Shown: positions 16,201 through 26,041, numbered from the stretch's first letter. The stretch is DNA of 64,000 nucleotides from Flavobacterium aerium (GCF_030766725.1 NZ_JARQWR010000007.1:208664-272663), one strand, 5' to 3'. Made by a program: numbers and translations. Notes: generated from the sequence alone by a model not told the origin.

Positions 16201-18729
16201 ATGGAGATAAGTCTTATAATAGTTCTTTTTATTACGTTACTCATTATCAATAATAGCACCAATTCTAAACTTGATAAAATTGAAGGTAGACTAAGAGATT
16301 TACAACGAAATCTTGAATTCTTAAAACGAAAAGAACAGGGTATTGAAAAAGAAATTGAATCTGTTGAAAAAGTTCCAATACAAACGAAACAACCTGTCGT
16401 TACCCCACCTATTCCAGAACCTGAAGTTACTCCTGTAGTACCACCTCCTATTATAGAACCTCCAAAAGAGGTCAAAGAAATTATTAAAACAGCGGAGAAA
16501 ACTGCTCCAATTCAAGCAGACAAGAAGCCTGTTGACACGTACGAAGTTCCGAAACCGAAACCAGTCGTAACACCTCGTGTACCTCATAAATCATCATGGG
16601 AAAAATTCAAAGAAAAAAATCCTGATTTAGAAAAATTCATTGGAGAAAATCTAATCAATAAAATTGGTATTCTAATCTTGGTGTTAGGGATTAGCTACTT
16701 TGTAAAATATGCAATCGATAAAGATTGGATCAATGAACCTGCCCGTGTGGGAATCGGTATACTTTGTGGTGGTATTGTTATGGCCGTTGCACATAAACTT
16801 CGAAAAAACTATGCTGCATTCAGTTCCGTTCTGGTAGCGGGTGCTTTTGCCATATTCTATTTTACTATCTCTATTGCATTCCATGATTACCATCTGTTCA
16901 GTCAGACGGTTGCCTTTTCAATCATGGTTGTCATTACAGCGTTTAGTGCGTTAATTTCATTATCGTATAATCGCATTGAACTTGCTATTCTCACCCTAAT
17001 TGGAGGATTTGCTGCCCCATTTATTGTGAGTACAGGGCAAGGAAACTACATTGTATTATTTACATATATCATGATATTGGATGTAGGAATCTTAGCATTA
17101 GCCTACTATCGAAAATGGAATTTATTGACGCTTCTTGCCTATATATTTACGAGTATATTATACATCGGATGGTTAAGCTCAATCTTAGGAAAAGAAAATG
17201 CGCCTTATTATAATGCAATGCTTTTTGCAACTGGCTTCTATCTCATTTTTATTCTGATTACGCTTATAAATAATATGAGAACCAAAGGTCTTTTTACAAC
17301 TATGGAGTTAGTCCTTCTTACCAGTAATACCTTTGTTTATTATGCTATAGGCATGGCAATATTAAACCGTTATCATCCAGAATTAAATGGGTTATTCACC
17401 ACTTTACTTGGACTATTCAATTTAATATACGCTTGGTTTTTATATAAGAAATTTGGAGCCGACAAAACAGTTATCTATCTGCTTATTGGGCTAACATTAA
17501 CGTTTATTACGCTTGCAATTCCGATCCAATTTAAAGGAAATCAGATTACTTTATTCTGGGCTGGAGAAGCTGTATTATTAATGTGGCTAGCACAAAAATC
17601 TAAAATCAACAATTTCCGTTTTGCTTCCGTACTGGTTCATCTGCTCATGTTGATTAGCCTTATTATGGATTGGAGTAATATTTACAACAGTGATAAAGTT
17701 TTAAATATCATATTAAATCCTGCTTTTATTTCAGGAGCTGTATCTCTAATTTCATTATTTGCCGTACGTTACATCTTATCAAAAGAAACGGAGAACTGTC
17801 ACTTGTGGGGTATTCGATTTAATCCACAATCGTACAGCAACTATCTTCAAGGTTTAGCACTCGTAATGCTGTACTTTATCGGGATGTTTGAAATCAGTTA
17901 TCAAGCACATGATTACATCACTAATGATTACTCTGCTGCTTCATTCTCGGTTGTGTATCATCTATTATTCTCTGTAGTATTTGTTCATTTCTATTGTAAA
18001 AACAATACAAATACGCAATTGGCAGCCTTGATATCAACCATAAATATCATAGTATATGCTTTTGCATTTACAATACTTGCCTTTAAAGAACAAGAAGATT
18101 ACTTAAGCTCAACTGTTACTTTACGCATTGGTTTTATTTTACATTATATCTCTTTAGCGTGTATCATTTACTTTGGCTATATATTGTATAACATTAATCA
18201 GAAACGATTACTACCGTCTGTATTTAATGCCAAACTATATATCTGGGTTGTAGCATTCTTTATTGTATATATTGCTAGTTCGGAAGTAATGTTACATTGT
18301 TTAGTACTTTCTACAGAACCTGTGACTACCCAACAAGCGCTTTCAGATCCTATGTATCAAAGCATGGATTACAACAAAGAGGTACTAATGGAAATTGCTG
18401 TAGAAAAATTAATTGCAAGCACAAGAATACAGATTATCAAAATAGCTTATCCTATTCTATGGGGAGTAATTGCTTTCCTTTTCCTAATTATTGGAATAAA
18501 GAAACAATGGAAAAGTTTACGCATCATTTCCTTAGTTTTATTAGGTATTACAATATTTAAACTATTCGTTTATGACATTAGAAATGTTTCGGAAACTGGT
18601 AAAATAGTAGCCTTTATATTACTAGGAGTACTCATCTTAATCATTTCATTTGTATACCAGAAAATCAAAGTTCTGGTACTCGATGACCCAACAAAAAACT
18701 CAAAGACTGAACCGGATGAAAAAGTTTAA
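16201..18729 (+). CDS. DUF2339 polytopic membrane protein
   Basis: This 842-residue protein has an N-terminal span, a short coiled coil (about 20-55), a Pro/Glu/Lys/Val-rich linker (about 58-135, with repeated 'PPIPEPEVTP'-like text) and then more than twenty membrane spans from residue about 155 to the end. The segment 'GENLINKIGILILVLGISYFVKYAID' at the start of the membrane region is the DUF2339 signature. Function is unknown; a cell-envelope role is often supposed. It overlaps by 14 bases with the DUF3999 gene that follows, showing translational coupling. Confidence 0.8.
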   Translation: MEISLIIVLFITLLIINNSTNSKLDKIEGRLRDLQRNLEFLKRKEQGIEKEIESVEKVPIQTKQPVVTPPIPEPEVTPVVPPPIIEPPKEVKEIIKTAEKTAPIQADKKPVDTYEVPKPKPVVTPRVPHKSSWEKFKEKNPDLEKFIGENLINKIGILILVLGISYFVKYAIDKDWINEPARVGIGILCGGIVMAVAHKLRKNYAAFSSVLVAGAFAIFYFTISIAFHDYHLFSQTVAFSIMVVITAFSALISLSYNRIELAILTLIGGFAAPFIVSTGQGNYIVLFTYIMILDVGILALAYYRKWNLLTLLAYIFTSILYIGWLSSILGKENAPYYNAMLFATGFYLIFILITLINNMRTKGLFTTMELVLLTSNTFVYYAIGMAILNRYHPELNGLFTTLLGLFNLIYAWFLYKKFGADKTVIYLLIGLTLTFITLAIPIQFKGNQITLFWAGEAVLLMWLAQKSKINNFRFASVLVHLLMLISLIMDWSNIYNSDKVLNIILNPAFISGAVSLISLFAVRYILSKETENCHLWGIRFNPQSYSNYLQGLALVMLYFIGMFEISYQAHDYITNDYSAASFSVVYHLLFSVVFVHFYCKNNTNTQLAALISTINIIVYAFAFTILAFKEQEDYLSSTVTLRIGFILHYISLACIIYFGYILYNINQKRLLPSVFNAKLYIWVVAFFIVYIASSEVMLHCLVLSTEPVTTQQALSDPMYQSMDYNKEVLMEIAVEKLIASTRIQIIKIAYPILWGVIAFLFLIIGIKKQWKSLRIISLVLLGITIFKLFVYDIRNVSETGKIVAFILLGVLILIISFVYQKIKVLVLDDPTKNSKTEPDEKV

Positions 18730-19942
18730 ATTTATCCTATTTTTATTACTGACTACTGCTGCTTTTGCTCAAGAATTCTCGACAAAAGCAGCCGTTCAGG
18801 CAGTACAACAAGATGGCTTACACCGTATTTTGATTACACCCGAAATACGATCGTTATCTAGTCCTGACCAAAGGGATGTTCGTTTATATGACAGCAAAGG
18901 AACAGAGGTTCCTTACCTCATCAATACCATCGATACTCAAAAAAACAGCAGTCATTTTGATGCCTTTCCTATAGTTTCCAGAAATAGTGCTCCTGCAAAA
19001 AGTTCTTCTATTATTGCGGAAAATGTAAATAGCAAGCCTCTAAATGAAATTGTTCTGGCTATTACCAATTCGGAAGTTACCAAGACCTATAGTATTAGTG
19101 GTAGTAATGATCAGAAGCAATGGTTTGGATTAATTAATAATCAACAATTATACGATTTAAACAGTAATACCAAAACATTTGTTTATCAAACTATTCCACT
19201 GCCTTTATCAACTTATCGTTATATAAAAGTTGATTTTAACGATGTGAAAACATTACCGATTGAAGTACTAAAAATAGGGATTTTTAAACAGGAGACTTAC
19301 CCTATTACCTTTATTAATGTTACTCCTACTACCATAAAAACAGACCAATTAACAGATCGCAAACAAACGCGTATTCGTGTTCATTTTGATAATCCACAGG
19401 CAATTCATCAGATTACATTTGACATCACTAATCCTGCTTTATACAATAGAGATGCTAGCATCGTTTTCAGCGGAGAACGACGTGTAAAACGAAAAATGAA
19501 ACCATATACTGAAACGTTGTATCGTTTTGTTTTAAATGCGGATCAATCGAAACAATTCAATATTTCTGAATTGAATAAAAAAGATTTTGATATTTTAATT
19601 GATAATGGAGATAATCAACCGCTAACAATCAATTCAATCGGGTTTAAACAAATACCTGTTTACCTTATTGCCGATTTAAAAGTAGGTGAAAAATATACTT
19701 TAAAGACAGGGAATAATACTTTACAAGCGCCACAATATGACCTTTCTTATTTTGAATCGAGCATTGCCAATGATTTGCCATTAGCCACTTTTTCAAAAAT
19801 AACTAGTCTTGCAAAACCAGTGGTTTCAATCGAAAGTTATTTCTGGCAAAGACCTTGGTTTCTTTGGGTTTGTATTGGGATTGGTGGATTAGTTATTCTT
19901 TATTTTTCATTGAGTTTATTAAAAGACATGAAAAAAGAGTAA
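18716..19942 (+). CDS. DUF3999-like exported protein
   Basis: The ATG at 18716 gives a 408-residue protein with a clean signal peptide (basic start, hydrophobic core, 'AFAQ' cleavage near residue 18) and one C-terminal membrane span (about 383-402) with a short basic tail; a longer in-frame start at 18650 lacks a signal and is rejected. The body is beta-rich, with 'DVRLYDSKGTEVPYL' early and 'ADLKVGEKYTL' late, consistent with the DUF3999 family found next to DUF2339. It is probably periplasmic and membrane-anchored. The two products are likely partners in one complex; their job is unknown. Confidence 0.7.
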   Translation: MKKFKFILFLLLTTAAFAQEFSTKAAVQAVQQDGLHRILITPEIRSLSSPDQRDVRLYDSKGTEVPYLINTIDTQKNSSHFDAFPIVSRNSAPAKSSSIIAENVNSKPLNEIVLAITNSEVTKTYSISGSNDQKQWFGLINNQQLYDLNSNTKTFVYQTIPLPLSTYRYIKVDFNDVKTLPIEVLKIGIFKQETYPITFINVTPTTIKTDQLTDRKQTRIRVHFDNPQAIHQITFDITNPALYNRDASIVFSGERRVKRKMKPYTETLYRFVLNADQSKQFNISELNKKDFDILIDNGDNQPLTINSIGFKQIPVYLIADLKVGEKYTLKTGNNTLQAPQYDLSYFESSIANDLPLATFSKITSLAKPVVSIESYFWQRPWFLWVCIGIGGLVILYFSLSLLKDMKKE

Positions 19943-19948
19943 TTACAA

Positions 19949-20635
19949 TTATATACTCTTCAAATTATCTTTATAGGATCTGCCAATTGGGAGTTCCTTT
20001 TCGTCTTTTAAAATAACTGTTCTGGAATTGTAAGATGCAATGTGACTTTTTAAAACGAGGTATGATTTATGGATTCGAATAAATCCCAAATGTTGGTACA
20101 TTTCTTCAAATTTACTCATGCGATGCAGTACCATATATTTTTTGAACTTACAGATGATCTTAATATATTCTCCAAATCCTTCAATCCACAGTATATCTGC
20201 CAATTTAACCTTATTGATAATATAATCTGATTTGAACATAATATAGGCTTCATCCGATTTTTTATTCTGAATAAATCTTGCATATTCTTTGGCTTTAGTA
20301 ATGGCTTTTTCAAAACGCTCATAACTCACCGGTTTAATCAGATAATCAATTACATCCAATTCAAAAGCTTTCGCTGCATGCTGCTCTTCTGCTGTTATAA
20401 AAATGCACAAAGGCTTCTTTTTTAATTTCTGTAATAATTCAATCCCCGTTACTTCAGGCATATTAATATCTGAAATCAAAAGATTAACTTCATTTTTTTC
20501 CAAAAAAGGTAATACTTCTTCTGGTTTTTGAAATGTTGCTATTAAATTTAAGCCGTCCGTTTTCTCACAATACTTTTTAATTAGTTCCAATGCCAAGTAT
20601 TCATCATCTACACCAATTACGTTCAACTCATTCAT
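19949..20635 (-). CDS. LytTR-family response regulator
   Basis: The 228-residue protein has a receiver domain (1-115) with the acidic pocket Asp10/Asp11, phospho-acceptor Asp56 ('ISDINMP'), Thr81 and Lys101, followed by a LytTR DNA-binding domain (about 135-228) with 'IHKSYLV' and 'LPIGRSYKD' motifs. It overlaps its partner kinase by four bases. LytTR regulators bind pairs of direct repeats; two GTT-centred elements 20 bases apart occur upstream of the DUF2490/CitMHS genes on the other side of the kinase, so those genes are the likely targets. Confidence 0.9.
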   Translation of the reverse strand: MNELNVIGVDDEYLALELIKKYCEKTDGLNLIATFQKPEEVLPFLEKNEVNLLISDINMPEVTGIELLQKLKKKPLCIFITAEEQHAAKAFELDVIDYLIKPVSYERFEKAITKAKEYARFIQNKKSDEAYIMFKSDYIINKVKLADILWIEGFGEYIKIICKFKKYMVLHRMSKFEEMYQHLGFIRIHKSYLVLKSHIASYNSRTVILKDEKELPIGRSYKDNLKSI

Positions 20636-21735
20636 AGCTTAATTTTTAAAGTTGAAAAATACGTTTTATTCGATTCCTGTACAATCAACTCATAATTTTT
20701 TGCATACTCAATTGTCAAAATCTTTTTCAAGCTCACCATACCCATTCCATTATACCCATACTCATCATTGTCTTTTTCTTTCTCTGAAATTGAATTTATC
20801 GTTTGAAAAATAACTACATCTCCTTCTGTTTTAAAAATAATTTTGATGAATGCATCTTTATAATCTCCCATCGAAGAATGTTTCAATGCATTTTCAAACA
20901 ACGTAAAATAAATGGAAGGTGGTATTTCAATTTGGTCCAAAATATCATCTCCTTCTATTTCAAACACAATGGAAAGCTGATTATTATATTTTAATTGATA
21001 TAATCCTGCCAATGCTTTTATCATTTGGAACTCTTTACTAATCGCAATTCGTTTTTTATCCGTTTCATAAATTACATATTGTAATAATTGGCTCAATTGC
21101 ATGATTGCTTCTGCTGAAGCACTGTTTTCGGAATAACTATTCGCATATATATTATTCAATGTATTCAGTAAGAAATGCGGATTCACTTTTGATTTCATCA
21201 AATTCAAATCTGTTTCCGTTTTCTTGTACTCCAAATCTTTGTACTCACTTTCGATAATAAACTTGTGCTTTGATATTCCTAAAAACGATGCGACCAGAAT
21301 TATTATACTTTGTGAACCATAAATGCTAATTAAGAAAATAGCATTGTTTTGCTCTTCTCTATCAAAATCACCCGGTAATACTGGCTCAATCAACATTCGT
21401 AGTAAAGAAGAAACAATAAAAAGAATTAGAGCGTACAATATATATTCTGAATACTTATTCGTTTCATAATAAGCTGGAACCAAATGAGAATAACAGATGT
21501 AGTAGAGCACGAGATTCAATAACAAAATAAAAACAATTCTGTATAGCGCAAAAGGCATCTCAATAAAATACAATACTGAATAAATGGTCACAATGCCATA
21601 CAGTACAAAAAAGATAATGTGCTGAATATTAATTAAATTATTCCATCTTTTCATCATTAATCGGTCAATTACTTTTTTTTCAAAGAGTAATCGAAAGGCA
21701 ATTAACAATACCAGTATGTTTATTAATAATACCAT
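20632..21735 (-). CDS. LytS/YehU-type sensor histidine kinase
   Basis: The 367-residue protein has about five membrane spans (residues 1-17, 36-58, 65-82, 97-113 and 135-153), then a His_kinase domain with 'NPHFLLNTLNNI' (phospho-acceptor His187) and a GHKL ATPase with an N-box 'ENALKHS' and G-box 'NGMGMVSLKKIL'. There is no separate extracellular sensor, so the membrane region probably senses the signal. By analogy with the BtsSR/YpdAB systems of enterobacteria, which respond to carboxylates and switch on transporters, and given the divergent citrate and dicarboxylate transporters, a carboxylate signal is a reasonable guess. Confidence 0.88.
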   Translation of the reverse strand: MVLLINILVLLIAFRLLFEKKVIDRLMMKRWNNLINIQHIIFFVLYGIVTIYSVLYFIEMPFALYRIVFILLLNLVLYYICYSHLVPAYYETNKYSEYILYALILFIVSSLLRMLIEPVLPGDFDREEQNNAIFLISIYGSQSIIILVASFLGISKHKFIIESEYKDLEYKKTETDLNLMKSKVNPHFLLNTLNNIYANSYSENSASAEAIMQLSQLLQYVIYETDKKRIAISKEFQMIKALAGLYQLKYNNQLSIVFEIEGDDILDQIEIPPSIYFTLFENALKHSSMGDYKDAFIKIIFKTEGDVVIFQTINSISEKEKDNDEYGYNGMGMVSLKKILTIEYAKNYELIVQESNKTYFSTLKIKL

Positions 21736-21822
21736 AATTATTTTAATTTAAAATTACACATTCTCTAAAAATATCCTTTTAAAAATAGGTAATTGATTAT
21801 TTTCAAATCCGCAATTTGTGTC

Positions 21823-21845
21823 GTTCGCTTATAATTTAGGCTGTT
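21823..21845 (+). promoter_or_regulatory. possible LytTR direct-repeat site
   Basis: Two GTT-centred elements (TCGTTCG around 21823 and CTGTTGA around 21843) are spaced 20 bases apart, near the one-helical-turn-doubled spacing of LytTR binding pairs, about 80-100 bases upstream of the DUF2490 start codon. The repeat is short and could be chance. Confidence 0.25.
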
Positions 21846-21925
21846 GATTGAATAAAAAAGACAGATGAAATCTATTCTTCTACTTTTAATTCAGTAAAAA
21901 TATCACCATTAAATACATTTAAGCA

Positions 21926-22621
21926 ATGCGCATCCGAATTATACTTCTTCTTTTACTCTTCTCCGCATTTAGTTTTCAATCCTATGCGCAACAAGATAAC
22001 CTAAACAACTGGTTTCAATATACAATGTCTGCAAAATTAAGTCCCAAATGGAGTGTGACTGCTTTATCACAATATCGTTCTTACGATTTAGTTCAGGATT
22101 CCAGACTCTTTTTAGTAGCCACCTATCTAGAACGCACTTTTGAAAATGGCATTACTCCAGGTGCAGGATATATGTTTTTAGTACTGGAACCCTATAATTC
22201 AGTTTCTGAAAAAAGAATACGTTATGAAAATCGTGCTTTCCAACAACTTTCTTTAAAAAGTAATATCGGTCGTGTATCCATTTCACACCGTTATAGAGTA
22301 GAAGAACGCTTTTTAACGAATCCCGATGATTTTGTTCTACGACTACGGTATTTAATCTCACTAAGAATTCCTTTCAATGGCGAAAATAAGAAAGATTTAT
22401 TCTACGGAATATTTAAAAATGAAATTCGAATGAATGTTGTCAAAGAAGAACAATTTGATAGCAACAGAATTACAGCTGGCATTGGAATCCATCTTAGTAA
22501 ACGTTCTGCAATAGAAGTTTCTTTTGTTAATCAACTGAATCCAGACGACACTAGTAATTACACCTTATTCTCCTATCGAAACACTTTTGATTTCTCTAAA
22601 AAAGAACCAAAACAAAACTAA
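21926..22621 (+). CDS. DUF2490 outer-membrane beta-barrel-like protein
   Basis: This 231-residue protein has a signal peptide (about 1-21, ending 'SYAQ') and a body of alternating strands with aromatic ends ('WSVTALSQYRSYDLV', 'FENGITPGAGYMFL', 'GRVSISHRYRVEERF', 'FSYRNTFDF'), as in DUF2490 proteins predicted to be small outer-membrane barrels. It is 25 bases upstream of the citrate transporter on the same strand and divergent from the LytS/LytTR pair. It could give passive entry for the substrate imported by the downstream transporters. Confidence 0.8.
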   Translation: MRIRIILLLLLFSAFSFQSYAQQDNLNNWFQYTMSAKLSPKWSVTALSQYRSYDLVQDSRLFLVATYLERTFENGITPGAGYMFLVLEPYNSVSEKRIRYENRAFQQLSLKSNIGRVSISHRYRVEERFLTNPDDFVLRLRYLISLRIPFNGENKKDLFYGIFKNEIRMNVVKEEQFDSNRITAGIGIHLSKRSAIEVSFVNQLNPDDTSNYTLFSYRNTFDFSKKEPKQN

Positions 22622-22645
22622 TTCATTATTTCAAAGATATTTATT

Positions 22646-23941
22646 ATGCTTACAATTCTAGGATTTGCCATGATTATAACGTTTATGTATCTCATCATGA
22701 CCAAACGTTTATCCCCATTAACTGCGTTAATATTAATCCCTATTTTATTTGCTCTTTTTGGAGGTTTTGCAAACGAACTAGGTACATTAATGATTGATGG
22801 AGTGAAGAATATTGCCCCAACAGGTATTATGCTCATCTTCGGTATATTATTTTTCAGTGTCATGATTGATGTTGGACTATTTGATCCCTTAGTAGCCAAA
22901 ATATTAAGTCTTGTGAAAGGTAATCCTGTAAAAATCACTGTAGGAACTGCTATACTAACCCTATTAGTTTCTTTAGATGGTGATGGCGCTACCACCTATT
23001 TGATTGTCGTATCGGCCATGCTCCCTCTTTATAAAAAACAAGGAATTAATCCGCTAGTCCTTACTGGAATTGTAATGCTTGCCGGCGGAATCATGAATAT
23101 CCTTCCTTGGGGAGGACCCACAGCCCGCGCAATGAGCACTTTACATATGGATAGTTCTGAACTTTTTGTCCCAATGATTCCTATTATGATTGCCGGAGCT
23201 GGCTGGGTTGTATTTGTAGCCTATTGGTTAGGCAAGAAAGAACAAAAGAAAATAGCCACTGAAAACAGAACAATTGAATACGTTGCAGAAACAATTGTAC
23301 CTACAGCAGAAGAATTAGAATTAAAAAGACCTAAACTCATCTGGTTAAATCTAGCATTAACCATAGCATTATTGGTAACCATGATGCTGAATGTAATCCC
23401 CTTAGCTATTTCTTTTATGATTGGTTTTTGTATTGCATTACTCGTCAATTATCCCAAATTAAAAGACCAACAAAAAGTACTGAATACCCATGCTGGAAAT
23501 GCATTATCAGTAGCAGCAATGATATTTGCAGCAGGAATATTTACGGGAATACTATCTGGAACTGGAATGATGACTGCGATGGCAAGCTCTATGATATCAA
23601 CTGTGCCTGATACTTGGGGTTGTTTCTTCCCGGTTATTACAGCTCTAACCAGTGCTCCTTTAACATTCTTCTTAAGTAATGATGCTTATTATTTCGGCAT
23701 TCTACCTTTAATCACTGAAACAGGAATGCATCTTGGTGCTGCAAAATTAGAAATGGGATGTGCTTCTTTATTAGGTCAACCCGTGCATTTGCTAAGCCCT
23801 TTAGTCCCTTCAACTTATTTATTAGTCGGATTAGCTGGGGTAGATTTTTCCGATCATTTAAAATTCACTTTAAAATGGGCATTCGGATCTACAATTGTAA
23901 TGCTAATTGCCGCTTTGGCTTTGGGTATAATTAATTTTTAG
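22646..23941 (+). CDS. CitMHS-family citrate/metal-citrate transporter
   Basis: The 431-residue protein has about eleven to twelve membrane spans and the CitMHS pattern: 'RLSPLTALILIPILFALFGG' near the start, 'SLDGDGATTYLIV' (about 109-121) and 'NILPWGGPTARA' (about 151-162), with a second-half mirror 'FFLSNDAYYFGILPL'. Members import citrate as a complex with Mg2+ or Ca2+ with protons. It lies in a probable operon after the DUF2490 gene and 68 bases before the dicarboxylate symporter, likely under the adjacent two-component system. Confidence 0.88.
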   Translation: MLTILGFAMIITFMYLIMTKRLSPLTALILIPILFALFGGFANELGTLMIDGVKNIAPTGIMLIFGILFFSVMIDVGLFDPLVAKILSLVKGNPVKITVGTAILTLLVSLDGDGATTYLIVVSAMLPLYKKQGINPLVLTGIVMLAGGIMNILPWGGPTARAMSTLHMDSSELFVPMIPIMIAGAGWVVFVAYWLGKKEQKKIATENRTIEYVAETIVPTAEELELKRPKLIWLNLALTIALLVTMMLNVIPLAISFMIGFCIALLVNYPKLKDQQKVLNTHAGNALSVAAMIFAAGIFTGILSGTGMMTAMASSMISTVPDTWGCFFPVITALTSAPLTFFLSNDAYYFGILPLITETGMHLGAAKLEMGCASLLGQPVHLLSPLVPSTYLLVGLAGVDFSDHLKFTLKWAFGSTIVMLIAALALGIINF

Positions 23942-24009
23942 TCGTTACATTTGCTTACAATTATTCTTTATTTTAGAGTTCCTTTTCAAAAAAGTAGACA
24001 ACAATACGA

Positions 24010-25281
24010 ATGGAAAACAACAAATCGGATTCTACATTTTTAATACCGAAACAAAAAGAGCCTATTTCCAATAAATTTATTGGAAATCTTGCTTTATATG
24101 TCGCTATAGCGTTAGTGCTCGGTATTATTGTAGGCCACTATTTTCCTAAGAGAGGAATTCAATTGGAGTTTTTAGGTTTTGGATTCTTGTATTTAATTGA
24201 ACCCTTTATTCAGCCCATTATTTTCCTGACGATTATTATTGGAATCAGTAGCGTTGGAAATTTGAGAAAAGTAGGCCGTATTGGTTTGAAAGCTATTATC
24301 TATTTTCAAATTATTACTACACTAGCCCTAATCACCGGAGCATTAGCCGCAGTATTATTACAGCCTGGAAAAATTGACCGCAATTTCCTAACGATGAATA
24401 ATCAACCCGAATACAATCGGGTGGTTTCACTTAGTGGAGATTGGTATAATTTCCTAATTCTAAATCGTCCACTATTATTTCTACTCCTAGCTATTGTTGT
24501 TGGTTGTATTTTAAACTCCTCTAAACACAGAGAAAAACTAGTCCTTACCCTTGAAAAGATTAGAAATCTACTCTATAAAATTTTATTTTATATTTTTTAT
24601 CTGATCCCAATTGCTGCTTTCGGCGGAATGGCTTATGCTGTTTCAAAATTCGGAATCAATAGCTTATTACCTTTAGGGAAATTACTGGCTACAACTTACA
24701 TCACCATGGCATTTTTCGTGTTTGTTATTTTAGGCGGGATACTGCGTTATTACAAAATGAGTCTTTGGAAATTCCTATTATACATTAAAGAAGAACTATT
24801 GATTATTTTCGGAACCTCGTCTTCTCGAACCGCATTCCCTTTAATAGTCAAAAAACTGGAAAAACTGGGTTGTAGCAAACCCGTAGTAGGATTAGTTATT
24901 CCTCTCGGTTATTCTTTCAATCTTGTAGGTGCTTCTATTTTCCTACCAATATCCACCCTATTCATTGCCCAGCTCTACAATATTCCTCTTTCCTTTTATG
25001 ACATTATTACTATTATATTGATCATCACTGTTACTTCAAAAAGTGCCTCAGGCGTACCCGGATCAGGATTCATTGCTTTAGCTACAACCCTTTCCATCCT
25101 TCATAATTTTCCAATGGAAGGATTAGCTTTTTTATTCAGCATTGATAAATTTATGAATGAAGCCCGCACTATAACGAATTTCATTGGAAATGGAGTGGCA
25201 ACCATTGTAATTTCAAAATTCGAAAATGACTTTATTGCGAATGATGAAATAAATCTATCTATAAAAAGTGAAACTATTTAA
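24010..25281 (+). CDS. cation:dicarboxylate symporter (DAACS family)
   Basis: The 423-residue protein has eight main membrane spans plus the two re-entrant loops of the glutamate/C4-dicarboxylate symporters. The HP1-loop serine motif is 'GTSSSRTAFP' (about 275-284), with Arg in the place of the usual Glu; 'NLVGASIFLP' corresponds to the cation-binding segment and 'SKSASGVPGSGF' to HP2. 'DKFMNEARTITNFIGNG' in the last span carries the conserved Asp, Arg and Asn. Substrate is likely a C4-dicarboxylate or glutamate. It is the last gene of the DUF2490-CitMHS group. Confidence 0.88.
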   Translation: MENNKSDSTFLIPKQKEPISNKFIGNLALYVAIALVLGIIVGHYFPKRGIQLEFLGFGFLYLIEPFIQPIIFLTIIIGISSVGNLRKVGRIGLKAIIYFQIITTLALITGALAAVLLQPGKIDRNFLTMNNQPEYNRVVSLSGDWYNFLILNRPLLFLLLAIVVGCILNSSKHREKLVLTLEKIRNLLYKILFYIFYLIPIAAFGGMAYAVSKFGINSLLPLGKLLATTYITMAFFVFVILGGILRYYKMSLWKFLLYIKEELLIIFGTSSSRTAFPLIVKKLEKLGCSKPVVGLVIPLGYSFNLVGASIFLPISTLFIAQLYNIPLSFYDIITIILIITVTSKSASGVPGSGFIALATTLSILHNFPMEGLAFLFSIDKFMNEARTITNFIGNGVATIVISKFENDFIANDEINLSIKSETI

Positions 25282-25398
25282 AAAGTACTGCTTTATCACG
25301 ATAGTCTTAAAAAAAGCATAAAAACATTTTAAAAAATATAAAAACCACGCTTTATAAATTCCTATTTTTGCCCCAAATAATAAATATTCCAAAGAAAT

Positions 25399-26010
25399 AT
25401 GTTGATTATAGGTATAGCCGGTGGAACTGGAAGTGGGAAAACAACTGTAGTTCATCAAATTATGAATGAACTGCCTGAAACAGAAGTGGGAATCATTTCT
25501 CAGGATTCATATTACAAAGAAACGCTAAACACATTAAGTTATGAAGAGCGTTCAAAAATCAATTTTGATCACCCTAGAGCGATTGATTTTGAATTACTTG
25601 TAACTCATCTTAAAGCACTTAAAGCCGGTGAGATTATTGAACAACCCGTTTATTCATTCGTTACTCACAATCGTACTGATGATACCGTAATTACACATCC
25701 TCGAAAAGTAATGATTGTAGAAGGAATTCTAATCCTTTCCAATCCTGAACTAAGAGATATGTTTGATATTAAGATTTTCGTTCATGCAGATTCTGACGAG
25801 CGATTAATCCGAAGATTAAAACGTGATATCGCCGAAAGAGGACGTGATATGGAAGAAGTATTAAGCCGTTATCAAGATACTTTAAAGCCAATGCACCAAC
25901 AATTTATTGAACCAACGAAAGCCTTTGCAGATATTATCATTCCTAATGATAAGTACAACACAGTTGCTATCGATGTAGTTCGTGCCGTAATTAATCAAAG
26001 AATCTTATAA
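25399..26010 (+). CDS. udk: uridine kinase
   Basis: The 203-residue protein has the Walker A motif 'GGTGSGKTT' (residues 8-16) and the uridine-kinase motifs 'SQDSYYK', 'NFDHPRAIDFELL' and 'PVYSFVTHNR', with 'VEGILILSNPELR' and 'RLIRRLKRDIAERGRD' further on. It phosphorylates uridine and cytidine in pyrimidine salvage. Length is normal. A -7-like box TATTTTTG (25363-25370) lies 28 bases upstream of the ATG. It heads a same-strand run with the DivIC/FtsB-like gene and the methylmalonyl-CoA mutase genes. Confidence 0.95.
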   Translation: MLIIGIAGGTGSGKTTVVHQIMNELPETEVGIISQDSYYKETLNTLSYEERSKINFDHPRAIDFELLVTHLKALKAGEIIEQPVYSFVTHNRTDDTVITHPRKVMIVEGILILSNPELRDMFDIKIFVHADSDERLIRRLKRDIAERGRDMEEVLSRYQDTLKPMHQQFIEPTKAFADIIIPNDKYNTVAIDVVRAVINQRIL

Positions 26011-26041
26011 ATTTTCCGTATTTTTATTCCAAAATAATCCA

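Noticed and set aside
16321..16587. Minus-strand frame rich in Arg, Phe and Trp inside the DUF2339 gene
   Set aside because: It is the mirror of the Pro/Glu/Lys linker of the real gene; composition is unnatural and no start context is present.
18650..18715. Upstream extension of the DUF3999 gene
   Set aside because: The signal peptide begins at 18716; the extension would place it internally and lies inside the DUF2339 gene.
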